Positions 14,381-22,690 of a stretch of DNA of 28,782 nucleotides are shown one piece after another. Source of the stretch: UBA7803 sp041686955 (lineage in GTDB: Bacteria > Pseudomonadota > Gammaproteobacteria > Pseudomonadales > Azotimanducaceae). The notes below the pieces were generated by a model, which had not been told where the DNA came from, made no database searches, and worked only from the letters and a program-made list of their open reading frames with translations. The stretch is from the NCBI GenBank assembly GCA_041686955.1, contig JAWLCV010000052.1, positions 1-28,782 on the forward strand. The letters are read 5' to 3'. The position numbers were made by a program, and so were the translations under genes. How positions within the stretch are numbered: the first letter of the stretch is position 1; every line of letters starts with the position of its first letter.

Positions 14381-16371
14381 AACAGCACCAGTACGGTTGC
14401 AAGCGTCCAGCCGAGATAGCGGCGCAGGTTGCCGGATTGCAGGCGCGCGACCCGGCGGGCCGAGGCCTCGACGACCCGGGCCGCCGGCAGGTACAGCGTC
14501 TCCCAGGCCCGATCCTGCACCCGCAGACGGTAGCGCGCCGTGCTCCCGGCTCCGGGCTCTACCCCTTCGTCGATCTGAAAGACCAGGGCGAACACCCGCC
14601 GGATGGGCTGGGCGAAGGCCGTGGAGGTGTACTGCATGCGGGGGTCCGGCGGCGCGAAGCCGCAGTCCCAGGGATCGCTGCGGCGCGCCCGGCGCACCGC
14701 CTTGCGCCGCCACACGAGCACCGAGAATGCGGCGAGCGCCGCCAGCAGCGCCACCACCAGAGGCGCGCTGTAGCTGGCCGTCTCCGCGGCCACCGGCGTC
14801 AGCCAGAGCCAGCCGCGGGCCGTGGCCTGGGGAAGCCCGACCCCGAGCACGTGCTCGGGTACGACACCGAGGAGTGCCACGACCCCGGTGGGCCACACGC
14901 CCAGCGCCAGGCACAAAGCCGCGAGCAACCCCTGACCCGCCCGCATGCCGAGGGGCACGGGCCGCGCGCGCCGAACGTGGCGGCTGCGGGCGCGGCCGAG
15001 AAAGGCCACCCCGTAGACCTTCACGAAGCACGCTGCCGCCAGCGCGCCCGTGAGCGCCAGCACCGCCGCCGCCACGGGCACCAGGCTGCGCAGAACGCCG
15101 CTTTCCAGGTGCCACGCCTGCAGCGCGGACTGGAACGTGAGCCACTCGGACACGAACCCGTTGAACGGCGGCAAGGCGGAGATGGAGATGCATCCGACCA
15201 GAAAGAACGTTCCCGTCCACGGCATGCGCCGCAGCAAGCCACCCATCTGCTCGAGATCGTGCTCGTGAGTGCTCTGCAGAACCGCGCCGGCTCCCAGGAA
15301 CAGGAGTCCCTTGAACAGCGCGTGGTTGATGGCGTGGTAAAGGCCCGCCACCAGCGCCACCGCGCCGAGCACCGGGCTCCCGGACCCCAGGTACAGAAGC
15401 GACAGCCCCAGGGCGATGAAGACAATGCCGATGTTCTCCACGGAGGAGTACGCCAACAGGCGTTTGAGGTCGTTCTGCATGAGCGCGTAGAGCACGCCCA
15501 TCAGCGCCGAGACGCTACCCACCGCCAGCACGGCGACACCCCACTGCCAGTGGAACTGGCCGACGAGATCGAAGACGAAGCGGATGAAGCCGTAGACGGC
15601 CACCTTGAGCATCACCCCCGACATCAGCGCCGATATGTGGGATGGCGCCACCGGGTGCGCCTCGGGCAGCCAGGCGTGCACGGGGACCAGGCCGGCCTTC
15701 ATGCCGAAGCCGAGAAACGCCAGCACGAAGGCGACGCTGGCCCAGCCCCCGGAGAGCTCCGCGGCCCGCATGGCGTCGAAGTCGAAGCCGCCGCCGAAGG
15801 ACGCGAGCACACCGTAGCCGAGCAGGATCGCCAACCCGCCGATGTGGGCCATCAGCAGATACAGGAACGCCGCTCGGCGGTTGGCGGCGGACTCGTGGTG
15901 GAAGGCGACCAGGAAATAGGAACCGAGCGACATCACCTCCCACGCCACCATGAACAGGAAGGCGTCGTCGGCGAGCACCACCAGCAGCATGCCGGTGAGG
16001 AACGCCCCGGCGAAACCGCCGAGCGCCGCGAGAGAGTCGCGGCCGTGCTCGAAGCCGCGTACGTAGGCCGGCCCATAGATGCCGACCGCAAGGGTGACGA
16101 TGCCGATCACCACCAGAAAGAAGCCGGACAGGGCATCCAGCCGTACCTGCCAGGGCAGCCACGGCAGGCCCATGGGCAGCTCCGCCACGATCACCCCGCC
16201 CCGGGTCAGAGCCATGAGCCCCGCCGCCGTGGCAGCCAGTCCAGCCAGCCCGAGCAGCGGCATGGCCACCCTGCGAAGCAGGCGCGGCATCCGGGGCGTC
16301 GCCAGGGACACCGCCGACGAGGCCAGAGCCAGGGCAACCGCTGCTGCCGCGAGCCGGAGTGCGAGGTCCAT
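14365..16371 (-). CDS. hyfB: HyfB-like antiporter-type membrane subunit
   Basis: The 668-residue product (E. coli HyfB is about 672) starts at ATG 16371, two bases after the XRE gene stop. It is the larger of two NuoL/M/N-type subunits. About fourteen helices carry the family's ion-path residues: E145 in MVAWEVMSLGSYF, K225 in GFGMKAGLVPVHAWLPEAH with H232, K256 in SGVMLKVAVYGFI, and LKRLLAYSSVENIGIVF. The C-terminal ~100 residues hold the HyfB-type cytoplasmic segment (SDPWDCGFAPPDPRMQYTSTAF shortened here) and a last helix. Together with the hyfF-like product it gives two antiporter-like units in one complex. No gene for a third (HyfD) is present. Confidence 0.92.
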   Translation of the reverse strand: MDLALRLAAAAVALALASSAVSLATPRMPRLLRRVAMPLLGLAGLAATAAGLMALTRGGVIVAELPMGLPWLPWQVRLDALSGFFLVVIGIVTLAVGIYGPAYVRGFEHGRDSLAALGGFAGAFLTGMLLVVLADDAFLFMVAWEVMSLGSYFLVAFHHESAANRRAAFLYLLMAHIGGLAILLGYGVLASFGGGFDFDAMRAAELSGGWASVAFVLAFLGFGMKAGLVPVHAWLPEAHPVAPSHISALMSGVMLKVAVYGFIRFVFDLVGQFHWQWGVAVLAVGSVSALMGVLYALMQNDLKRLLAYSSVENIGIVFIALGLSLLYLGSGSPVLGAVALVAGLYHAINHALFKGLLFLGAGAVLQSTHEHDLEQMGGLLRRMPWTGTFFLVGCISISALPPFNGFVSEWLTFQSALQAWHLESGVLRSLVPVAAAVLALTGALAAACFVKVYGVAFLGRARSRHVRRARPVPLGMRAGQGLLAALCLALGVWPTGVVALLGVVPEHVLGVGLPQATARGWLWLTPVAAETASYSAPLVVALLAALAAFSVLVWRRKAVRRARRSDPWDCGFAPPDPRMQYTSTAFAQPIRRVFALVFQIDEGVEPGAGSTARYRLRVQDRAWETLYLPAARVVEASARRVARLQSGNLRRYLGWTLATVLVLLWIIS

Positions 16372-16373
16372 GA

Positions 16374-16661
16374 CTAGGACGGCTCCTCCGCGGCCGGCGT
16401 CGCCTTGAGCCGCACCCCCCGCCCGCCGGCGGGGCTGACGGTACCCTCGGCAATCAGCTCCACCCCCGCCTTCTCCAACGCCTCGACGATTTTCATCAGG
16501 GATTCCACGTTGCCGCGCACCTGGGCACCGGTGCTCGCCTCCATGCGCTGAATCGTGGGCAGCGACAGCCCGGCCAGCTCCGCAAGGCGACGTTGGTCCA
16601 ACCCCAGCAGGGCACGCGCGGCACGGATTTGTCCGGCTGATATCATGCGCTGTACATCCAT
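16374..16661 (-). CDS. XRE-family helix-turn-helix regulator, first gene of the Hyf-like operon
   Basis: The 95-residue product has a Cro/C1-type HTH at about 12-52: QIRAARALLGLDQRRLAELAG, then SLPTIQRMEAS as the recognition helix. A tail with EALEKAGVELIAEG resembles short XRE regulators that often control one local operon. ATG 16661 and ATG 16646 are both possible; the second has a GGATG upstream. The gene lies two bases before the hyfB-like start and reads the same way, so it is almost certainly cotranscribed with the complex, probably as its own repressor. A good sigma-70 promoter and a 10-bp palindrome lie upstream. Confidence 0.85.
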   Translation of the reverse strand: MDVQRMISAGQIRAARALLGLDQRRLAELAGLSLPTIQRMEASTGAQVRGNVESLMKIVEALEKAGVELIAEGTVSPAGGRGVRLKATPAAEEPS

Positions 16662-16679
16662 TATGATGCTCAGGCGCGC

Positions 16680-16709
16680 ACTATAGGGCTTTAATCTTTA
16701 AGTATGCAA
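16680..16709 (-). promoter_or_regulatory. Sigma-70-like promoter of the XRE/Hyf-like operon
   Basis: Reading the minus strand, TTGCAT (16709-16704) and TATAGT (16685-16680) are separated by 18 bases, giving good -35 and -10 boxes in a locally AT-rich patch of an otherwise GC-rich region. Transcription would begin near 16672, about 11 bases before ATG 16661. The lack of a ribosome site there agrees with a short leader or with use of ATG 16646. Confidence 0.55.
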
Positions 16710-16726
16710 GCCTCACATGTCGTTTC

Positions 16727-16736
16727 TCATATATGA
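16727..16736. promoter_or_regulatory. 10-bp palindrome, candidate operator
   Basis: TCATATATGA is a perfect palindrome about 18 bases upstream of the -35 box of the XRE/Hyf-like promoter and 78 bases before GTG 16814. It could be a site for the XRE protein or merely AT-rich promoter sequence of the divergent gene. Confidence 0.3.
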
Positions 16737-16813
16737 ACCATTAACTGCGGTGCCCATTGCGCTCACGTGACCCGTTCTGTGTAATCGGTGGCTCATCCAC
16801 TCAGGGAAACACC

Positions 16814-17329
16814 GTGAACTGGGACGCTGTCGGCGCCGTCGCCGAGCTGGTGGGTGCGGTGGGCGTGGTCGCCTCCCTCGCCTACCTGGCCGTGCAGATC
16901 CGCCAGAACACGCACCACATCGACTTCAATACCCGAGCCATCCGCGCCACCACGTTTCAGAACTTCTCGAACACCTTCAGCGACTTCGAGGACCTGCTGC
17001 TGGAGAACGACCGGCTGGGAACGGTCTGGATCAAGGGCCTCGGCCAGGCGGCCGACCTGGAGGCGGTGGATCGGATCGTCTTCAACAACATCGCCCACAA
17101 GTTCTTTCGGATGTACGAGGTGCTGTTTCTGCAGTACGAGGCAGGCCTGGTGGACGCCTCTCTGTTCGAGAACGCCCACCGCTTCCCGGACCAGCTACTG
17201 ACGCGCCCGGGCCTGCGCGCCTACTGGAGCCACAGCCACCGCAGGTATGCCGACACGTTCGTCGACTTCATCGCACAGCGCCTGAAAGCGCTTCCCACAG
17301 CCGGCGCCGCGGGAGACGGGAGCGCGTGA
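16814..17329 (+). CDS. Small membrane-anchored protein of unknown function
   Basis: GTG 16814, with AGGGA seven bases upstream, gives 171 residues and places the hydrophobic segment (about 7-28, AVAELVGAVGVVASLAYLAVQI) directly at the N-terminus; an ATG at 16757 would add a poor leader. The rest is a helical soluble part (IRQNTHHIDFNTRAIRA, FQNFSNTFSDFEDLLLEN, HKFFRMYEVLFLQYEAGLVD, HRFPDQLLTRPGLRAYWS). Similar one-helix proteins with 'YLAVQIRQNT' are common in marine gammaproteobacteria as conserved hypotheticals (from memory). Function is unknown. It is divergent from the XRE/Hyf-like operon and shares its promoter region. Confidence 0.7.
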   Translation: MNWDAVGAVAELVGAVGVVASLAYLAVQIRQNTHHIDFNTRAIRATTFQNFSNTFSDFEDLLLENDRLGTVWIKGLGQAADLEAVDRIVFNNIAHKFFRMYEVLFLQYEAGLVDASLFENAHRFPDQLLTRPGLRAYWSHSHRRYADTFVDFIAQRLKALPTAGAAGDGSA

Positions 17330-17371
17330 GCGTCGCAGCCCTGGCGCTCCCCCCTCGATTCGCCTGGTCCG

Positions 17372-17440
17372 TCAGAACCGATAGCCGAGGCTGAATACCG
17401 CCGACCGCCCGAGATTGGGACGCGCCAGGAGGCGGCCCGG
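17372..17440 (-). pseudogene. Possible C-terminal remnant of an outer-membrane beta-barrel
   Basis: Minus-strand codons just before TGA 17374-17372 read LGRSAVFSLGYRF and stop. Aromatic F at the last position, Y at -3, L at -5 and F at -7 match the outer-membrane insertion signature, and PNLGRS before it resembles TonB-receptor tails. Upstream of about 17440 the frame runs into the C11 peptidase gene, so at most about 22 residues remain. It could be chance. Confidence 0.3.
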
Positions 17441-17444
17441 TAGC

Positions 17445-20180
17445 TCACTGCAGCCGCTGGTAGACCCACAACCCGCCCCACCCGTCCTGGAGCTGCAGCA
17501 CGTCCGCCTCCAGCACGATCCGGAATTGCTCCAGGGCGCCGGTGTAGCTGCTCTGGGTGGTCAGCACGCCGGACTCGATGGCGAACATGCCCGCGTCCAC
17601 GGCCATGCCGAACTGGTTCACCTGGAACTGATTGCCCTGCACGATCAGTATCACCCCATCGTGCCGCTGCCACACGCCGTCCAGCGTCGCCACCGCAGGC
17701 GGCGCCGCCTGCGGCTGGCCGAAGGGCGCCGGGGGCTGGGCGCCCGCGGGCGGTCCACCCGGCGCTTGGGCGGCGGAACCGGCCGGCAACGAGACCTTCG
17801 CGAAGGCGTAGTTGAGACCGGACACCGTGTTGCGGGTCAGCATGATGGGCCGGCCGTCCTGCATGTACAGCGCCACCAGGTTGACCGAAAACTCGACCCC
17901 GAGCGGGTCCTCCGCCAGACCCTCGGTGTCGATCTTGAAGCTGCGCAGGTGGTGAACGAGCCGCTGATCCAGATAGACCAGCTCGCGCGCAGCGAAATCC
18001 GGGTTTCGTTGCGGCGCCGTCATGGTGCTGATCATCAGCGCCCGCTTCTCGGGGTGCCTGGCGTACTCGACCAGCACGCCGTTCGGCACGATCTCGCCCC
18101 GCTTCGCCAACGCTTCGGCCTCGATCATCTCCCAGGTGCCGAGCAGGTCGTCCAGCTCGAAGTCGCCGCCTTGCCGCATGAACGCCGCGAGCCCGGCGTC
18201 CTCGCCCATGCTGTACTCGAAGAATGCGTGGGACGTCTTGCCGCCGATGGCCTCCGCGGTGACGCCGAACACGTAGTTTCCGGGCTGCTGCAAGCCGAGC
18301 AGCAATTCGGGACCGTCGCCCCAGGGGAGCCGCTTGCCCGCCGCATAGGATAGCGTGCCGTCCTTTTTCAGGTGCTCGAACAGCAGCGTGATCTCGTGCT
18401 GCGGCTCGGGTTCGACCTGCCGGTAGACGATGGAGCCGTCCGGCTGGGGCATTTCCAGCTCCACGGCGACGGGGTACCACCACTGGGGGTGGAAGTAGAC
18501 GGTGCCGCCGAGGTCTCCGGCCTCCGGATGATGAAAGATGATCGGGACGAGGATGTGCTCGCCGGTCTCGTCGATGGTCGCGTAGTAGGCCTTCTCTCCC
18601 GCCGACACCATGTACTGGTAGCCGTCGAGCTGGGTGACCAGCGGGTTGGCACCGTTCGCGAACTGCGGAATCATCAGGTCGATGCGGTCGGCCGCGGTGT
18701 CGCGCGCGCGAGCCGACCAGTTGGCATCGACGATGCTTGCACGGCGCGAGACCAGCAGCCCTTCGCCTTTCTCGTCCCACTGCCCTTGCAGGCCCCGCAG
18801 CCACAGCAGGTCGCTGCCTTCCACCACGTAACCGACGCCGTGGGTGTTCAGCGGCAGCGCCCGGTCGACGGCTCGGCCGGCCTTCCAGTCGACGAGCTGA
18901 AACTCGCCGATCGCCGGCGCCTTGCTCGCTGCCGCCTGAAGCTCGTGCAGGCGGCGGATGAAGTGACGCCAGCGGCTCGCGTTGTTTATGACCAGCTCGT
19001 CGTAGCCGCGGTTGAGCACCGCGGCCGTCACCGGCGCGTAGATGGCGAGGCCGTTGCTCAACCGCCGCGACGGGCTGTTCTTGTGGCTGATGAGCAGACG
19101 CTGGAGGGCCTTCTCCAGCGCACGCAGCTCGGCACGTGCCGGAAAGCGTCCGGCGTTCAACTCCACACGCCGGAAGGCATCCAGCAGGTCGATGCTGGCC
19201 AGGGCCTGGTCGCTCTTCTGCAGCTCGGTGCGCGGCGCATAGCCCTCCGCGAAGAAAATGGACCTGGACACCACCGGCCAGAGCTCGGGCAGCGCCGGCT
19301 CGAGCTTCGCGAGCAGGCGGTCGAAACGTTCGCTGAAGGTCGGCAGATGAGCGAGGTCATAGGCCGCCAGCGTGGTGATGGCCTCCTCGCGCTCGCGGTA
19401 GTAGGCGTCGAACCGGTCCACGATCTCCGCCGCCAGCGCGGTGGTGGTTGCCCGGGGATTGGCGAACTCCGGCAGCAACCGGTCGTAGGGCCAGCCGTCA
19501 CCGGGCTCGGTGGCCTGGGAGGCCACCAGCACGTCGGCGAGGCCATGCAGTTCCAGGGCAACCTCGTACTGCGCCATCAGGCACATGTCGAAACCCACCA
19601 GATCTAGGGTCTCACGCCCGGTTCGGCCGAGCGCGCCGCGGATGGCCGACGAGAGCTCCGGCATGGTCAGGGCATCGCTGGCAGCCGCGCCGCCCGGGAG
19701 GCCGTGATCCACCGCGTGAGCCTGCCAGCCGCCGCCGTGGTTCCACAGCAGGAGCGCGACGCGCTTGGCGGGAAAGCTCGTGATGGTCGTCGCGAGAAAG
19801 CTCTCGAGGACGTCGGGGTCGCCCATGTTGACCTCGCCGGGACGGGCAATGACCCGGGAGCGGACGGCGCTCTTGTCCTGGTCCGCGACGATGCGGTACA
19901 CGCGCGCCTCCTTCCAGTCGCCGTCCGAGTCGTCGTAGCCGTCCGCCCGGTCCACCAGGGCGACCACGTTGACGTCCCCGCGGATGCCGAGCTCCATCTC
20001 GTTCAAGTCCACCAGCGCGAATTTCTCGAGGTCGTTGTCACCGTCCAGGTAGACGGCGATGGTCCATTCCGCGGGATCGCCGCGGGATTCGTCGAACCGT
20101 TCCAGGCCGGTGGCGGCAGCGAGCGGCGCGGTTGCGAGCCACGCAGCCAGCACGAGGAGCGCAAGAGTCGAGCGGAACAT
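17445..20180 (-). CDS. Exported C11 (clostripain-family) cysteine peptidase
   Basis: ATG 20180 has GGAGG eight bases upstream and starts a signal peptide (about 1-24, ALLVLAAWLATAPLAAA), giving 911 residues; GTG 20213 would overlap the previous stop (GTGA) but breaks the signal. The N-terminal 400 residues match peptidase family C11: WTIAVYLDGDNDLE, catalytic H148 in LLLWNHGGGW and C200 in LVGFDMCLMAQYEVA. Clan CD members cut after arginine or lysine, or at related sites. The remaining ~500 residues form beta-rich modules with a Pro/Gly/Ala/Gln-rich linker (about 800-830) and a final domain (DGVWQRHDGVILIVQGN, GALEQFRIVLEADVLQLQDGW). It is the last gene of the exported-protein operon, 29 bases after the preceding stop. 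Confidence 0.88.
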   Translation of the reverse strand: MFRSTLALLVLAAWLATAPLAAATGLERFDESRGDPAEWTIAVYLDGDNDLEKFALVDLNEMELGIRGDVNVVALVDRADGYDDSDGDWKEARVYRIVADQDKSAVRSRVIARPGEVNMGDPDVLESFLATTITSFPAKRVALLLWNHGGGWQAHAVDHGLPGGAAASDALTMPELSSAIRGALGRTGRETLDLVGFDMCLMAQYEVALELHGLADVLVASQATEPGDGWPYDRLLPEFANPRATTTALAAEIVDRFDAYYREREEAITTLAAYDLAHLPTFSERFDRLLAKLEPALPELWPVVSRSIFFAEGYAPRTELQKSDQALASIDLLDAFRRVELNAGRFPARAELRALEKALQRLLISHKNSPSRRLSNGLAIYAPVTAAVLNRGYDELVINNASRWRHFIRRLHELQAAASKAPAIGEFQLVDWKAGRAVDRALPLNTHGVGYVVEGSDLLWLRGLQGQWDEKGEGLLVSRRASIVDANWSARARDTAADRIDLMIPQFANGANPLVTQLDGYQYMVSAGEKAYYATIDETGEHILVPIIFHHPEAGDLGGTVYFHPQWWYPVAVELEMPQPDGSIVYRQVEPEPQHEITLLFEHLKKDGTLSYAAGKRLPWGDGPELLLGLQQPGNYVFGVTAEAIGGKTSHAFFEYSMGEDAGLAAFMRQGGDFELDDLLGTWEMIEAEALAKRGEIVPNGVLVEYARHPEKRALMISTMTAPQRNPDFAARELVYLDQRLVHHLRSFKIDTEGLAEDPLGVEFSVNLVALYMQDGRPIMLTRNTVSGLNYAFAKVSLPAGSAAQAPGGPPAGAQPPAPFGQPQAAPPAVATLDGVWQRHDGVILIVQGNQFQVNQFGMAVDAGMFAIESGVLTTQSSYTGALEQFRIVLEADVLQLQDGWGGLWVYQRLQ

Positions 20181-20209
20181 GACGTTTTCCTCCGGATCCA
20201 TCGGTCCAT

Positions 20210-21091
20210 TCACCTGCAGCGATCGCTCTGGACGCGGTAGGCGCGCTCGCCATCGACGTAGACGGCTTCGCCCTGAACCTGCAAGTCGTGCTGCGAGAGC
20301 TCACTGTCGGCGGAGCGCAGGGTGAGCAGGGAGCGGTCGCCCATTACCTCCACGCGCCACTCTCCCAGCGTGACGCCGTCGCCGCCCGCGTATCCGCTGG
20401 TTCCCCCACCCGCGTCCGCGGCCACGTCGGAGGAGCTGAGGTAGGCGAAGGATCCGTCGCTGCACAGATGAAGCGTCTCGGACGATGAGCCGCCCACGTA
20501 GCTGCCATCGACGCCGCCGCTGTAGTAGGAGCTCCGGCGCTCGAGCTTCATCCCCGCCAGGTACGCCTGCCACTGCTGCGCGGCCCCGCTCGTGCTCGGC
20601 GCCGTGAACGCCACGGAGGCCGACGTCTCCGCCGCCAGCGACTCGTAGCGCGCGAGCTCGCTGGCCGGCCCCCCGAAAAACACGATGACCCCGTTGCCCT
20701 GCTCGCCCATGCGTCCGATGGCATGTCCGGCGTGGACGCCGTCCGTCAGGGAGATCTCGTAGCCGCGCTCGGTGCGCCGTCCAGGGGAGGACGGGCTCAG
20801 CACAACGCCTTCGCCGAGGTCCTGAGGCTGGTTCAGGAACGACTCGATCTCCGCCCAGCTCGTGCGGGCGCGCATGATGACCATGCCGACCCCCGGCCGG
20901 GCGTGGGAACCGAGCACGAACGCAGCGGCTCCCCGCGGCAGACCGCCGAGCCACTCCCCGGGGATGGCGAACGACACCCCGTCGGCCGCGGACTCGACCC
21001 GGGCCCTGCCGGCGTATTCCCGGCCGGGCTCGAGCTCCGAAGCCTGAAGCGGCAGCGCGAGCATAAGCAGTATGGCGAATGACGTTTTCAT
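20210..21091 (-). CDS. Secreted protein of unknown function
   Basis: ATG 21091 overlaps the OmpA-like gene's stop (ATGA), giving 293 residues with a signal peptide (MKTSFAILLMLALPLQAS). The mature part starts EPGREYAGRARVESAADGVSF and carries a repeated beta pattern, including AAAFVLGSH, VGMVIMRARTSWAEIESFLNQP and QGNGVIVFFGGPASELARY. After a Ser/Gly-rich segment (SGGVDGSYVGGSSSE) comes LHLCSDGSFAYLSSSD and a C-terminal LGEWRVEV-to-YRVQSDRC end. The LxLCxDGxF and LGxWRVE pieces recall small lipocalin-like or META-like beta-barrel domains that read 'LCSDGTF', but I cannot name a family. Translational coupling on both sides places it in the same exported system as the C11 peptidase. Confidence 0.75.
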   Translation of the reverse strand: MKTSFAILLMLALPLQASELEPGREYAGRARVESAADGVSFAIPGEWLGGLPRGAAAFVLGSHARPGVGMVIMRARTSWAEIESFLNQPQDLGEGVVLSPSSPGRRTERGYEISLTDGVHAGHAIGRMGEQGNGVIVFFGGPASELARYESLAAETSASVAFTAPSTSGAAQQWQAYLAGMKLERRSSYYSGGVDGSYVGGSSSETLHLCSDGSFAYLSSSDVAADAGGGTSGYAGGDGVTLGEWRVEVMGDRSLLTLRSADSELSQHDLQVQGEAVYVDGERAYRVQSDRCR

Positions 21092-21630
21092 CGAAGTGCT
21101 CCCACGTTGCGGATCTCCACTCGACGATTCGCCGGCGCTGCGGGGTCCTCCTCGTGCAGGGGAGCCTCCTCGCCGCGGCCCGCCGCCACGAGACGCCGGG
21201 GATCCAGAGGCGCGCGGCGCAGCAGGTAATCGCGCACCACCAGGGCGCGCCGCTCGGACAACGCCTGGTTGTGGGCACGGCTGCCCCGGGCGTCGGTGTG
21301 GCCGACGATCTCGAAGCGGAAGTTGCGCAGCTCGTCGGCCGCCAGGGCCGCCGCGAGCTCGTCGAGCTGCGCGCGCGCCGACGCCGTCAAGCGACTCGAG
21401 CCGAGCTCGAACTGGATGTTGGGGAAGTCCATGGCGGGCGGCGCCGAATCGGAGTGCCCCGCATCTTCCACCACCACCAGACCCTTTCGATCGCCGGGCG
21501 GGCCCGCGAGCTGTCTGACGATCGCCTGACGGCTGACCACCGGCTCGCTCGGCGCAGCCCAGGCCGGGCTCGCCAGCACCACGACGAGCGCGGCCGCGAG
21601 TGATCCGAAGCCTCGACCCGTGACGCTCAT
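21088..21630 (-). CDS. OmpA-like peptidoglycan-binding protein
   Basis: ATG 21630 overlaps the DUF4384 gene's stop (ATGA), giving 180 residues. A signal peptide (1-25, SLAAALVVVLASPAWA) is followed by a spacer and a complete OmpA C-terminal domain (about 68-176): NIQFELGSSRLT, LDELAAALA, FEIVGHTDARGSRAHNQALSERRA with the diaminopimelate-binding D and R residues, and NRRVEI near 168-173. There is no beta-barrel and no lipobox, so it is a soluble periplasmic domain tied to the cell wall. In this operon it may hold partner proteins at the peptidoglycan. Confidence 0.88.
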   Translation of the reverse strand: MSVTGRGFGSLAAALVVVLASPAWAAPSEPVVSRQAIVRQLAGPPGDRKGLVVVEDAGHSDSAPPAMDFPNIQFELGSSRLTASARAQLDELAAALAADELRNFRFEIVGHTDARGSRAHNQALSERRALVVRDYLLRRAPLDPRRLVAAGRGEEAPLHEEDPAAPANRRVEIRNVGALR

Positions 21631-22676
21631 TCGTGACGGAACCAGCGGGTGATGACGAGATCCGCATCGGCGACGGTGGACCGGAACGAGGTCGGACTCA
21701 CCGGCTGCGCCGGACCGAACTCCGAGGGCACCACCGTGGGAGCGGCCGCCTGCACCTGCACCAGACCCCTCGTGGGCACAATGGCCGGCTCTCGCACGGC
21801 ACGGAACTCCGCCGGCAGGGCCGGCCGCTGCCCGGCGAGCTGCGCGAGCAGGTCCTCGATGTCCGGCCGCCGCCGGTGCGATGCCACGAAGTAGATCTGC
21901 TCCACGCCGCGATGATCGTCCAATCCCCACCAGGTCGTGCCACCGGGGACGAGGTACTGCGCGCCCGGTTGCACGAGCGCGGTCCCTGGGTTGCCGTCGG
22001 GGAAGATTCTCGCCACGTATCCGGTCGCATCGATGCCGATGACGTAGACGTAGCAGTCACAGTTGGCGGCGAAGAGGATCTTGATCTTGTCCCCGCGGGC
22101 GGGGTTCCCGCGGCCGTCGTACAGCGTCTCGCCGTCCTCCACGGGCCGCAGCCGGACCTGTCCGTCCGCCGTGAGCTGCTGGGCGAGCACGGCGACCTCC
22201 AGGGCAATGGCCCCCTCTACTCCCGGCTGGTGAGCCTCGGGTACGCCGGTTTGGTAATCACCTGCCGGGTACCCGGCGTCCTCATAGCCCGGCGCGTGGC
22301 CAGAGTCGTAGCCCGCATCGTAGCCGGGGTCGTCACCCGCTTCGGCGTAGGCGCCCTCGGTGTAAGTGCCGTCGGCGTCAACGCCTGCACCGTACGTGTC
22401 GTAGGAGGCGGCGCCGTTCACCTGCTGGGTGAACGGCACCCCGGTGGCCGTCTCGGCCATGGCGAAAAACAGGTTCTGCATGGAAGCCGCATACTGGGGC
22501 GCGAAGTTCTGCGCGGCGGCGGCCAGCACGTCCTGGCCGAAGCCCGTGAGCGCCGTGCCGAGCGCCGGCGGCAGTGCCTGACACGCGGTCAGGGTCAGGC
22601 CCACACCAAACGTCAGCGCCACCAGACACCCATCCCGCCAGCGCGGTCTCCGCCGCTCCTTCGAATCGATCTTCAT
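21627..22676 (-). CDS. DUF4384-domain lipoprotein
   Basis: ATG 22676 with a GAGGGG about 10 bases upstream gives 349 residues; TTG 22694 overlapping the lipase stop (TTGA) is the alternative. A lipobox LTAC puts the lipidated cysteine at 32. A helical part follows, then a low-complexity Tyr/Gly/Asp/Ala linker at about 92-145 (GYDAG, GHAPGYED, GYPAGDY). DUF4384 covers about 180-275: GDKIKILFAANCDCYVYVIG, then ARIFPDGNPG, LVPGGTTWWGL and EQIYFVAS. From family knowledge DUF4384 is often fused to caspase-type peptidase domains; here the clan CD peptidase is a separate gene in the same operon. A Pro/Val/Arg-rich tail ends the protein. Confidence 0.85.
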   Translation of the reverse strand: MKIDSKERRRPRWRDGCLVALTFGVGLTLTACQALPPALGTALTGFGQDVLAAAAQNFAPQYAASMQNLFFAMAETATGVPFTQQVNGAASYDTYGAGVDADGTYTEGAYAEAGDDPGYDAGYDSGHAPGYEDAGYPAGDYQTGVPEAHQPGVEGAIALEVAVLAQQLTADGQVRLRPVEDGETLYDGRGNPARGDKIKILFAANCDCYVYVIGIDATGYVARIFPDGNPGTALVQPGAQYLVPGGTTWWGLDDHRGVEQIYFVASHRRRPDIEDLLAQLAGQRPALPAEFRAVREPAIVPTRGLVQVQAAAPTVVPSEFGPAQPVSPTSFRSTVADADLVITRWFRHE

Positions 22677-22690
22677 GAGCGTTCCGCCCC

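Noticed and set aside
9647..16377. Long plus-strand open frames opposite the Hyf-like genes (9647-11425, 10864-12678, 14437-16377)
   Set aside because: They are rich in His, Arg, Gln and Gly with no domain or signal, and lie exactly antisense to strongly conserved genes; open antisense frames are expected at this GC content.
16721..16745. CATATATG as a -10 box for the plus-strand gene at 16814
   Set aside because: No matching -35 box at a proper distance; recorded only as a palindrome.
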